From DASZJY01 sp036260255 (GTDB taxonomy: Bacteria > Actinomycetota > Acidimicrobiia > Acidimicrobiales > AC-14), in contig DATAAF010000038.1 in NCBI GenBank assembly GCA_036260255.1, forward strand, positions 1 to 15,039: DNA of 15,039 bases, given 5' to 3'. The position numbers and the translations under genes are program-made. Position 1 is the stretch's first letter. Each line of letters opens with the position of its first letter. Positions 1 to 7,329 of this stretch are shown piece after piece. The notes beneath the pieces were generated by a model. It made no database searches, was not told the origin of the DNA, and saw only the letters and a list, made by a program, of their open reading frames with translations.

Positions 1-378
1 CGGGGCGCCCCGGGGGGCCGGGCGGTCGGGCGCCGAGAGCACGACGGCAGCGGCCAGGCCGGCGATCCAGGCCCGGTCGAAGGTCAGGATCGGGCGCTGC
101 GACGGGAACCGGGCGAAGGCGAAGGCGAGCGGCGCCAGTACCACCCATGCGACAAGGGCCTGGAAGGCCAGCTCCCGGAAGAGGAGGAGGAGCACGGCGG
201 TGAGGGCCAGGGAGATGACGACCAGGGCGATCCGCTCGCTGCGCCAGATGCCCACCCCGCCGCCGAGGAAGAGAAGGGTCGTCGCGGCCGGCGACCGCCA
301 GCGGGACGGCGCACCCCGGCGGGGGCGAGGAAGGACTGGGGAGGGTCGAGCCTCGATCGACAACGCACCTGTTGCCAC
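1..378 (-). CDS. O-antigen ligase-like membrane protein, N-terminal part (runs off window start)
   Basis: An open minus-strand frame of 126 codons runs from a GTG at 378 to base 1 without a stop, so only the N-terminus is present. After about 32 basic, proline-rich residues come hydrophobic stretches at roughly residues 33-46, 50-67, 70-90 and 104-116, typical of a polytopic membrane protein. The segment around residues 78-105 (an Ala/Leu-Pro-rich helix, then FARFPSQRPILTFDRAW) resembles the start of O-antigen ligase/polymerase family proteins, which join or polymerise surface polysaccharide at the membrane. That likeness is from memory of the family. The conserved periplasmic loop that would confirm it lies outside the window. 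The frame stays open upstream to a TAA near 464, so the start is uncertain; no good ribosome site precedes the GTG. The divergent neighbour is a secreted glycoside hydrolase, which fits an extracellular polysaccharide role. Confidence 0.55.
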   Translation of the reverse strand, partial: MATGALSIEARPSPVLPRPRRGAPSRWRSPAATTLLFLGGGVGIWRSERIALVVISLALTAVLLLLFRELAFQALVAWVVLAPLAFAFARFPSQRPILTFDRAWIAGLAAAVVLSAPDRPAPRGAP

Positions 379-497
379 GTCGGCTCGGAACCTACGGGCG
401 CCACGTTCGGACGGACCAGGAGTCGTGACCCCTATGAGCAATGTAGGAGATTGGGGAAAGTTGGTTTAATAGAGCGGTTTAGGGGATTCTTGGATCC
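379..497. other. Divergent intergenic region between the ligase-like gene and the secreted hydrolase
   Basis: This 119-base gap is the most AT-rich stretch nearby (about 440-490). It must hold promoters for both flanking genes. On the minus strand TACATT fits an actinobacterial -10, but it lies about 60 bases before the GTG. On the plus strand AGGGGA (481-486), about 11 bases before the ATG at 498, is the likely ribosome site. No convincing -35/-10 pair could be assigned for the plus-strand gene. Confidence 0.4.
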
Positions 498-3400
498 ATG
501 GGTCCCGTGCCCGGTCGCCGGCCGACCGCGACCCGTCGGGGCGTGTCGAAGCGCGCCGTGCTGCTGCCGTCCCCCCGGAGCCCGAAGCTGCCTGTCCGCT
601 GGGTGGCCGCGTTGAACGTGGCCGTCCTGCTGGCCGGCGCGGTGGCGCTACCGGCCGCCCGCCGGAGCTCGGCCGCCGGGGCGGGCTGCCCGGAGGTCGG
701 GTTCTCGCCGGGGTCGGGGCTGGGCGGCCAGAGCGACGCCGACCTGGCACGGGACCTGGACGAGATGGTCGCCGCCGGCGCCCAGTGGCTGCGAATGGAC
801 TTCTCCTGGGCGTCGGTCGAGGACACCCGGGGCAGCTTCTACTGGGCGCCGGTCGACCGGGTCGTCAACGCCGCCACCAGCCGGGGCATCAAGATCATCG
901 CCCTGTTGGCCTACACCCCCAACTGGGCCCGGGCGGCGGGCAGCGACAGCATCATGTACCCGCCAATCGACCCCAACACTTTCGCCACGTTCGCCGGCGC
1001 GGCGGTGCGGAGGTACTCGCCGCGCATCAAAATCTGGGAGGTCTGGAACGAGCCCAACATCACGCCGTTCTGGCGTCCCCGTCCTGACCCCGTCGCCTAC
1101 GCCAACCTGCTGAAGCCGGCGTACGCGGCGATCAAGGCCGCCGACCCGGACGCCACCGTCCTGTCCGCCGGGTTGTCCCCCGCCCTCGACGCGGCCGACG
1201 GTGCCGAGATCTCACCGGCGACCTTCCTCCAGCGGCTCTACGACGCCGGGGGGCGAGGGTCCTTCGACGCCGTGTCCATGCACCCCTACAGCTACCCGGC
1301 TCGGCCCATCGACCCGTCCACCGCGCACTGGAACAGCTTCCACCGGCTCCCACTCGTCTACGACGTCATGGTCGCCAACGGCGACGGTCACAAGCGCGTC
1401 TGGCTCACCGAGTTCGGCGCCCCGACCGGCACCCACGCCACGGCGGTGAGCGAGGCCGAGCAGGCGGCCATCATCTCGGACGCCGTCAACGCGTTCCCCC
1501 AGTTCCCCTGGGTGAAGCTGCTCCTGGTCTATTCCAGCCGCGACCCCGGGACCGACCCCGCGGATCGAGAGCACAACTTCGGCGTGGTCCGCCGGGACTT
1601 CAGCCCCAAGCCGGCACGCGACGCGTTCAGGCAGGCGGCGACGACGTGCGGGGCGACGCAGCCGGCGACCCTCTCCATCGGCGACAGCACCGTTCGCGAG
1701 GGCAACTCGGGTACGTCGACCGCCACGTTCACGATCAGCCGCTCGGGCGCCACCGAGGTCGGGGCCACCGTCGAGTACAGGGTGACGCCCGGCACGGCCA
1801 CCGCCGGCGACGACTTCGTCGAGGTGTCCGCCGCGACGGTGACCTTCGCCGCCGGCGAGACGACCAAGGACGTGAGCGTGGCGGTGCGGGGCGACACCCT
1901 CCCCGAGGGCGCGGAGAGCTTCTCGGTGAGCCTCTCGTCACCCAGCGGGGCGTCGATCAACGACGACATCGCGGTGGGCACCATCCTCGACGACGAGGCG
2001 CTGCCCTCCCTCGCCGTCGACGACGTCACCGTGGTCGAAGGCCTTTCCGGCACCTCCCTCGCCACCTTCACGGTCACCCGGAGGGGGAACACGACGGGCT
2101 CGTCGTCCGTCCGTTACCAGGTCGAGGCGGGGACCGCCGTCGCCGGCGTCGACTTCCTCACTGTCCCCGTCACCACGCTGAGCTTCGCCCCCGGGGAGAC
2201 GGCCAAGCCGGTGGCGGTGACGGTCAAGGGCGACGGCATCGCCCAGCCGGCGAAGACGTTCTCGGTGAAGCTGTCGTCGCCGGTGGGGGCGACGCTCGCC
2301 GACGACACCGGCGTCGGGACGGTGCTCAACGACGACCCCGGTGAGCCGACCAGCGTGCGGGTCGGCGACGTGACCGTCGTCGAGGGCAACTCGGGGACGG
2401 TCCCCGCCACCTTCACCCTCACCCGCTCGGGTGACACGAGCGGCACGTCATCCGTGCAGTACATCAGCAACTCCGCCAGCGCCGCGGGCGCCGTCGACTA
2501 CGTGCGGGTGCCCTTGGCGACGGCCACGTTCGCCCCCGGAGAGACGACCAAGACGGTCACCGCGAGCGTGATCGGGGACACGGCCGCCGAGGCCAACGAG
2601 ACGTTCTACCTGAACCTCTCGGCGCCGGTCGGCACCGTCCTCGCCGACGCCCAGGGCGTGGCGACGATCGCCGACGACGACGGGGTGCTCCCCGGACCAT
2701 CGACCTTCCTCACGGTGAGCGACGTCACTGTGACCGAGGGGAGCCTGGGTACCGCCGCGGCCACGTTCACCATCTCCCGGTCGGGCGCAGTCGGCGGCAC
2801 GTCCACTGCCCAGTACGCGGTGAACGCGGGGACCGCCACGGCGGGCGTCGACTACAACGCGGTCGCCCCGGGTGCGGTGACGTTCGCGGCGGGGGAGACG
2901 ACCAAGACGGTGGCCGTCGCGGTCGTGGGGGACACGGTCGTCGAGAGCAACGAGACGTTCTTGCTCGACCTGTCCTCCCCCGTGGGCGCCACCGTCGCCG
3001 ACGCCCAGGGAGTGGCGACGATCGTCGACGACGACTCCCTCCTGGGCCTCGGCGCGGTCGCCGGCCCGGCGACGTTCCTCGCCGTCAACGACGTCAGCGT
3101 CGTCGAGGGCCACGCCGGGACGGCCGCCGCCACGTTCACGGTCACCCGCTCCGGTGACACGACCGGGACGTCGTCGGCGGCCTACACGACCGATGCGGGC
3201 ACGGCCGTCCCGGGGGTGGACTACGTGTCGGTCCCGACGGCCACCGCCACCTTCGCCGCCGGCGAGTCGGCCAAGACGGTGACCGTGGCGGTCAACGGCG
3301 ACACGACCGACGAGCCGAACGAGACCCTGTCGCTCAACCTGTCGTCGCCCGTCAACGGGACGATCTCGGACGCCCGAGGGGTGGCGACGATCGTCGACGA

Positions 3401-5486
3401 CGACCCGACCCCCGGCCCCAGCACGTTCCTCAGCGTGGGTGACCTGATCGTCCCCGAGGGCAGCTCGGGGACGACCGACGCCACCTTCACGATCACCCGC
3501 TCCGGCGACACGGGGACGACCTCGTCGGTGCAGGTGAGCACGACGGGCGCGGGGACGGCCGGGGCCGGCACCGACTACGTCGCCCTGTCCCCGACCACGG
3601 TCGCCTTCGCCGCCGGCCAGACGACGGCGACGGCGACCGTCACCGTGGACGGCGACACCGAAGGCGAGGGCGACGAGACGTTCTTCGTCCGGCTGTCGGG
3701 CGCGGTGGGCGCCACCGTCTCCGACGACATCGGGAACGGCACGATCACCGACGACGACGCCCGGGCCAGCCTGTCGGTCGACGACGTCACGATGCTCGAG
3801 GGCGACTCGGGGACGGCGGCCTTCACCTTCACGATCACCCGCTCGGGAAGCACGGCTGCCACCACGTCGGTGCAGTACGGCACCGCCGGGGGGACGGCGA
3901 CCAACGGCGACGACTTCACACCGGCGGCGGCGAGCGTGACCCTCGGGCCGGGCGAGACGGCCAGGACCGTCACCGTCACCGTCAACGGCGATCCGTTGAC
4001 GGAGACGGACGAGACCTTCCGGCTGAACCTGTCGTCACCGGCCGGCGCCATGCTCGCCGACTCCGCCGGGGTCGGGACCATCACGAACGACGACGTCCCG
4101 CCGACGCTGGCCGTGAACGACGTGACTGTGCTCGAGGCCGAAGGAGGGGCCTGGGCCATCTTCAGCGTCAGTCGCAGAGGTGACGCGGCGGTCGTTTCGA
4201 CCGTCCAGTACGCCACCGCGCCCGGTACCGCCGTCGACGGAGGCGACTACACCGGCCTGCCGGCCGCCAAGCTGACCTTCGGGCCCGGCGAGCGCACGAA
4301 GATCGTGCCCGTGAGGGTGACGGCTGACGGCGTCGCCGAGTCGGACGAGACGTTCCTCCTGAACCTCTGGTCGCCCACGCTGGCGACTGTGGCGGACGGC
4401 CAGGGCGTCGCGACCATCAGGACGCCTGCCGGCCCGGCCTCGACCGCACCGACGACCACGGCGGCGCCGACGACGACCGCGCCGGCCCCCACCACGACCG
4501 TGCTCCCGACCACCACCGCGCCCACGACCACGACCACTGTGGCGCCGACGACCACCACCGCGCCCACGACCACGACCACCGCGGCGCCGGCGACCACCAC
4601 GACCACCCAAGCGCCGGCGACCACCACGACCACCCAAGCGCCGGCGACGGCCAGGTTCGTCCATCCCACCGACGGGGCCACCGGCGTGGACCTGTCACAG
4701 CCGTTCAGCTGGACCGCCGTCCCCGACGTCCAGGCCTACTACCTCTACGTCGGCACCACCCGCGGGGCCTCGGACGTCGACCAGAGCGGGGAGACCCAGG
4801 CCACCTCCTTCACCCCGCGCCAGCTGCCCGCCGGGCGCACCCTGTGGGGGCGCATCTGGACCAAGCGCAACGGCGCCTGGACGTTCTCCGACGTCAGCTT
4901 CACCACCTCCTCGGCGATGACGCCGACGACCGCCGGCTTCGTGTACCCCACGGAGGGCGCCCAGGGCGTCAACCTCTCCAAGCCCTTCAGCTGGACGGCG
5001 GTGCCCGACGTGCAGGCGTACTACCTCTACGTGGGCACCTCACGCGGCGCCTCCGACGTCGACCAGAGCGGCGAGATCCTGGCCACCTCCTACACGCCCA
5101 AGAAGCTGCTCCCGGGGCGGACCCTCTGGGGCCGCATCTGGACCAAACGCAACGGCGCCTGGACCTACTCCGACGTGAGCTTCACCACGTTGCCCACCCT
5201 CACGCCGACGGTTGCCACGTTCGTGTACCCCACCGAGGGGGCCCGAGGCGTCAACCTTTCCACGCCCTTCAGCTGGACGGCGGTGCCCGACGTGCAGGCG
5301 TACTACCTCTACGTCGGTACGACGCGGGGCGGAGCCGACGTCGACCAGAGCGGGGAGATCCTGGCCACCGCCTACACACCCAAGAAGCTGCTGCCGGGGC
5401 GCACCCTGTGGGGCCGCATCTGGACCAAACGCAACGGGGTCTGGGCGTTCTCCGACATCAGCTTCACCACCGCGGCGACGCTGTGA
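498..5486 (+). CDS. Secreted multidomain glycoside hydrolase with eight Calx-beta domains and three C-terminal repeats
   Basis: A 1662-residue secreted protein. A basic N-terminus and hydrophobic segment (about residues 33-54, then Ala-rich to about 61) form a signal peptide. Residues about 65-384 look like a clan GH-A glycoside hydrolase (GH39/GH5-like TIM barrel). WEVWNEPN places the acid/base Glu at 185, and WLTEFGAPTG the nucleophile Glu at 305; the 120-residue spacing suits the clan. Eight Calx-beta domains follow (about 389-1308), then a Thr/Pro linker (about 1314-1383), then three 94-residue repeats (1387-1662). Calx-beta domains bind calcium and often form stiff extracellular stalks. 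No LPXTG motif or C-terminal membrane helix is seen, so attachment is unknown. The ATG at 498 is supported by AGGGGA upstream; a GTG at 543 is an alternative. The substrate cannot be read from sequence; the divergent ligase-like gene suggests surface polysaccharide processing. Confidence 0.85.
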   Translation: MGPVPGRRPTATRRGVSKRAVLLPSPRSPKLPVRWVAALNVAVLLAGAVALPAARRSSAAGAGCPEVGFSPGSGLGGQSDADLARDLDEMVAAGAQWLRMDFSWASVEDTRGSFYWAPVDRVVNAATSRGIKIIALLAYTPNWARAAGSDSIMYPPIDPNTFATFAGAAVRRYSPRIKIWEVWNEPNITPFWRPRPDPVAYANLLKPAYAAIKAADPDATVLSAGLSPALDAADGAEISPATFLQRLYDAGGRGSFDAVSMHPYSYPARPIDPSTAHWNSFHRLPLVYDVMVANGDGHKRVWLTEFGAPTGTHATAVSEAEQAAIISDAVNAFPQFPWVKLLLVYSSRDPGTDPADREHNFGVVRRDFSPKPARDAFRQAATTCGATQPATLSIGDSTVREGNSGTSTATFTISRSGATEVGATVEYRVTPGTATAGDDFVEVSAATVTFAAGETTKDVSVAVRGDTLPEGAESFSVSLSSPSGASINDDIAVGTILDDEALPSLAVDDVTVVEGLSGTSLATFTVTRRGNTTGSSSVRYQVEAGTAVAGVDFLTVPVTTLSFAPGETAKPVAVTVKGDGIAQPAKTFSVKLSSPVGATLADDTGVGTVLNDDPGEPTSVRVGDVTVVEGNSGTVPATFTLTRSGDTSGTSSVQYISNSASAAGAVDYVRVPLATATFAPGETTKTVTASVIGDTAAEANETFYLNLSAPVGTVLADAQGVATIADDDGVLPGPSTFLTVSDVTVTEGSLGTAAATFTISRSGAVGGTSTAQYAVNAGTATAGVDYNAVAPGAVTFAAGETTKTVAVAVVGDTVVESNETFLLDLSSPVGATVADAQGVATIVDDDSLLGLGAVAGPATFLAVNDVSVVEGHAGTAAATFTVTRSGDTTGTSSAAYTTDAGTAVPGVDYVSVPTATATFAAGESAKTVTVAVNGDTTDEPNETLSLNLSSPVNGTISDARGVATIVDDDPTPGPSTFLSVGDLIVPEGSSGTTDATFTITRSGDTGTTSSVQVSTTGAGTAGAGTDYVALSPTTVAFAAGQTTATATVTVDGDTEGEGDETFFVRLSGAVGATVSDDIGNGTITDDDARASLSVDDVTMLEGDSGTAAFTFTITRSGSTAATTSVQYGTAGGTATNGDDFTPAAASVTLGPGETARTVTVTVNGDPLTETDETFRLNLSSPAGAMLADSAGVGTITNDDVPPTLAVNDVTVLEAEGGAWAIFSVSRRGDAAVVSTVQYATAPGTAVDGGDYTGLPAAKLTFGPGERTKIVPVRVTADGVAESDETFLLNLWSPTLATVADGQGVATIRTPAGPASTAPTTTAAPTTTAPAPTTTVLPTTTAPTTTTTVAPTTTTAPTTTTTAAPATTTTTQAPATTTTTQAPATARFVHPTDGATGVDLSQPFSWTAVPDVQAYYLYVGTTRGASDVDQSGETQATSFTPRQLPAGRTLWGRIWTKRNGAWTFSDVSFTTSSAMTPTTAGFVYPTEGAQGVNLSKPFSWTAVPDVQAYYLYVGTSRGASDVDQSGEILATSYTPKKLLPGRTLWGRIWTKRNGAWTYSDVSFTTLPTLTPTVATFVYPTEGARGVNLSTPFSWTAVPDVQAYYLYVGTTRGGADVDQSGEILATAYTPKKLLPGRTLWGRIWTKRNGVWAFSDISFTTAATL
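1662..4424 (+). repeat. Eight tandem Calx-beta domain repeats
   Basis: Eight units of about 110-125 codons start near 1662, 2001, 2349, 2700, 3069, 3420, 3762 and 4098. Shared features in order are V-x-EG-x-x-GT, F-T-x-x-R-x-G, GTA-x-x-G-x-D-Y/F, F-A-x-GET-x-K, GD, ETF, LSSP-x-GA and a closing DDD or NDD. The acidic EG and DDD positions match calcium ligands known for the family. Units 3-6 are linked by short Gly/Pro spacers ending in GPST or GPAT. Unit 8 is the most diverged: EG is EA and the closing acidic triplet is missing. Confidence 0.9.
4437..4648 (+). repeat. Thr/Pro/Ala-rich linker with internal tandem DNA repeats
   Basis: A low-complexity stretch of ACC/ACG (Thr), CCG/CCC (Pro) and GCG (Ala) codons forms an extended linker between the Calx-beta stalk and the C-terminal repeats. 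A perfect 27-base tandem duplication sits at 4584-4610 and 4611-4637, with a partial third copy (4638-4648). Just before it a 42-base unit is repeated imperfectly (starting 4515 and 4557). The 27- and 42-base periods keep the frame, so copy number can change without breaking the gene. Confidence 0.85.
4656..5483 (+). repeat. Three near-identical 94-codon C-terminal repeats (FN3/Ig-like candidate domain)
   Basis: Units start at 4656, 4938 and 5220, a fixed 282-base period (the last ends at the stop). Each opens with FV-H/Y-PT-D/E-GA-x-GV-D/N-LS, continues with PFSWTAVPDVQAYYLYVGT and DVDQSGE, and ends with RTLWGRIWTKRNG, W, FSD and FTT. The aromatic-rich core (WTAVPDVQAYYLYVG) recalls FN3-like beta-sandwich modules in secreted actinobacterial proteins. 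Exposed aromatic residues would suit carbohydrate or wall binding, but that is inference. Units 2 and 3 are nearly identical even at DNA level, pointing to recent duplication or gene conversion. Confidence 0.85.
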
Positions 5487-5666
5487 GGCGGCCGCCTCCG
5501 GCGCGCACCTTCACCCGGTCAGAGACCCTCGGGCGGTGATCCGACCGAACGAGGAGCCTCGCCGTGCTGGGTGAACGACATCTCGGCAGTGGGGTGAGCC
5601 ATCGGGCGTCCTTGCCCGGGCAGTGGCGGGGCGCGATGATCCAGCGAGCGGGCGGGAGGGGGAGCG
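5487..5666. other. Intergenic region before the nucleotidase gene
   Basis: This 180-base gap separates the hydrolase stop from the lipoprotein start. A perfect 14-base palindrome at 5485-5498 overlaps the TGA, but it has no loop and no T tract, so it is not a convincing terminator. GGGAGGGGG just before 5667 is a strong ribosome site for the next gene. No clear promoter was found. Confidence 0.4.
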
Positions 5667-7184
5667 ATGACGGGCGGACGAGGGCGACACCTCCGGGTCT
5701 CCCTCTGCGGGCTCCTGGTGTTCGCCGTGATGGCGGCGTGCACGGACGACGGGTCGGACGAGCCGGGGTCGGCGAGAGGCTCATCCGTCGTCTCCCTCGC
5801 GTTCATCCACATGAACGACGTCTACGAGCTCACACCGGTGAGTGGCGGCGCCGAAGGGGGGCTGGCGCGGGTGGCGACGCTGCGCCGCAGGCTGCGGGCG
5901 GAGAACCCCAACACCTACACCGTCCTGGCCGGAGACCTCCTCAACCCTTCGGCGCTGAGCACGGCGACCGTCGATGGCCAGCGGTTGGCGGGCCGGCAGA
6001 TGGTCGACGTGATGAATGCGCTCGGTCTCGACTACGCGACCTTCGGCAACCACGAGTTCGACCTCAGCCAGGAGGCGTTGACCCAGCGCCTCGCTGAGTC
6101 CAAGTTCACCTGGTTCTCCAGCAACGTCACCCTCGCCGACGGACGACCCTTCGCCAACGTGCCGCCGAACGTGGTCTTCAGTGCCAGGAACGACGCAGGC
6201 AGGGAGGTCCGCGTGGGGCTGTTCGGCGTCACCGTGAACAGCAACCCGGCCAGCTACGTCGCCTATCGCGATCCCATCGAGGTCGCCAGGGAGCAGGTCG
6301 CGAGCCTGAGGGGCCAGGTCGACCTCATCGTGGCGGTGACACACCTCAACCTCGACGGCGACATCCAGCTCGTGCAGCAGGTTCCGGAGATCGACATCGT
6401 CCTGGGAGGGCATGAGCACGAGAACGCCCAGGTTGCCCGCGGCTCCGACTTCACCCCCATCTTCAAGGCGGACGCCAATGCCCGAACGGTCTACGTGCAC
6501 CAGCTGCGCTACGACACAGGCACCAAGAACCTCGAGCGGGAGTCGACGCTCGAGCGGGTGACGCCCGAGCTCGCCGACGAGCCGACCGTCGCCCAGGCGG
6601 TCGAGCGTTGGGTGAACGCCGCCTTCGACGGGTTCCGTGCCCAGGGGTTCGAGCCCATGAACACGGTGGCGACGACGAGCGAGCCCCTCGACGGCCGTGA
6701 GTCGAGCGTCCGCAACTTCCCCACCGGACTGACCGACTTGATCGCCGCCGGGATGTTGCACGCCGTCCCGGGCACGGAGCTGGCCATCTTCAACGGCGGC
6801 TCGATCCGCATCGACGACGTGCTCCCGCCCGGCAAGGTCACCGAGTACGACATCATCCGGACGTTGCCGTTCGGCGGAACCGTCCTCTCGGCTCATATGA
6901 GCGGGAGCCTGCTGCAACGGACGCTGGACCAGGGGAGGGCCAACGCCGGCACCGGCGGGTACCTCCAACTCGCCAACGTGGCGCGGCCTCCGGGCCGGGA
7001 CCAGTGGGTCGTGAACGGAGCACCGCTCGACCCGGCGAGGAGCTACCGCGTGGCGATCAACGACTTTCTGCTCTCGGGCCGCGAGACGAAGCTCGACTTC
7101 CTGACCCGAGACAATCCCGAGGTGAGCGGCGTCACCGAGCACGGTGACATCCGCAAGGCGCTGATCGCCGAGCTACGGCGATAG
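5667..7184 (+). CDS. 5'-nucleotidase/UshA-family metallophosphoesterase lipoprotein
   Basis: A 505-residue protein exported as a lipoprotein: a basic start, a hydrophobic core and MAAC, with the lipid-bearing Cys at 25. The N-terminal calcineurin-like metallophosphoesterase domain shows the expected metal-site series: HMNDVYEL (48-55), GDLLNPS (89-95), GNHEFD (127-132), TH at 225-226 and GGHEHE (247-252). The C-terminal nucleotidase domain has the substrate loop NGGSIR at 376-381. The family hydrolyses extracellular nucleotides or related phosphoesters to recover phosphate and nucleoside; which ester this one prefers is not visible. HMNDVYEL instead of the commoner HTNDxHG marks a distinct subgroup. 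The length is close to UshA. The ATG at 5667 sits behind a strong GGGAGGGGG site. Both flanking gaps exceed 140 bases, so it is probably transcribed alone; no functional link to either neighbour is evident. Confidence 0.9.
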   Translation: MTGGRGRHLRVSLCGLLVFAVMAACTDDGSDEPGSARGSSVVSLAFIHMNDVYELTPVSGGAEGGLARVATLRRRLRAENPNTYTVLAGDLLNPSALSTATVDGQRLAGRQMVDVMNALGLDYATFGNHEFDLSQEALTQRLAESKFTWFSSNVTLADGRPFANVPPNVVFSARNDAGREVRVGLFGVTVNSNPASYVAYRDPIEVAREQVASLRGQVDLIVAVTHLNLDGDIQLVQQVPEIDIVLGGHEHENAQVARGSDFTPIFKADANARTVYVHQLRYDTGTKNLERESTLERVTPELADEPTVAQAVERWVNAAFDGFRAQGFEPMNTVATTSEPLDGRESSVRNFPTGLTDLIAAGMLHAVPGTELAIFNGGSIRIDDVLPPGKVTEYDIIRTLPFGGTVLSAHMSGSLLQRTLDQGRANAGTGGYLQLANVARPPGRDQWVVNGAPLDPARSYRVAINDFLLSGRETKLDFLTRDNPEVSGVTEHGDIRKALIAELRR

Positions 7185-7226
7185 CCCGGGTAGCGCCCCA
7201 CCTCCGCTCGGTGCGGCCAGCGCGAG

Positions 7227-7275
7227 GCACTGCCTTTGGAGCAGTGACAGAAAGCCAGAAGCCTGGCGTCACTGC
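7227..7275. promoter_or_regulatory. Three-copy inverted-repeat element upstream of narK
   Basis: GCAGTGAC (7241-7248) pairs perfectly with GTCACTGC (7268-7275). Inside lies a second stem, GCCAG (7254-7258) with CTGGC (7263-7267), closed by a 4-base loop, with AGAAA bulged on one side. A third arm, CACTGC (7228-7233), can pair with GCAGTG (7241-7246) instead, so the two outer hairpins exclude each other. There is no T tract after it. It could be a dyad operator for a nitrate, oxygen or nitrogen regulator, or an RNA end structure of the upstream gene. The repeats are certain; the function is inferred. Confidence 0.5.
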
Positions 7276-7315
7276 GCCGACACGGTGCCTCAACGGTGTG
7301 GAAATTTCGCGCCCC

Positions 7316-7329
7316 TACTCTGCCGAAGA
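7316..7329 (+). promoter_or_regulatory. Candidate leaderless -10 box of narK
   Basis: TACTCT (7316-7321) fits the actinobacterial -10 form TAnnnT and lies 7 bases before the ATG at 7329, so transcription would begin at or next to the start codon. No Shine-Dalgarno sequence precedes that ATG, as expected for a leaderless message. No good -35 box is seen 16-19 bases upstream, which suggests an activator. A direct repeat of ACGGTG (11 bases apart, about 7282-7298) lies where an activator could bind. Confidence 0.4.

Noticed and set aside
84..404. Minus-strand 106-codon frame rich in Ser, Pro and Arg.
   Set aside because: It overlaps the ligase-like frame, which has clear membrane helices and a family-like sequence; only one can be real.
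1529..4216. Several minus-strand frames of 100-220 codons across the Calx-beta array, with repeated sequence.
   Set aside because: Their repeats simply mirror the Calx-beta units on the other strand; they have no start signals and no known domains.
4035..4698. Minus-strand frames rich in Val/Gly or Arg/Gly over the Thr/Pro linker.
   Set aside because: They are the reverse of Thr/Pro codons in the linker; the apparent VVVVVG repeats are a composition effect, not a membrane protein.
5485..5498. Perfect 14-base GC palindrome over the hydrolase stop codon, as a terminator.
   Set aside because: It has no loop and no T tract; a palindrome of this kind is common in sequence this GC-rich.
5781..7142. 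Minus-strand open frame of 453 codons.
   Set aside because: It is the antisense of the nucleotidase gene, whose motifs are all intact; the composition (Arg, His, Val, Gly) is that of a GC-rich shadow frame.
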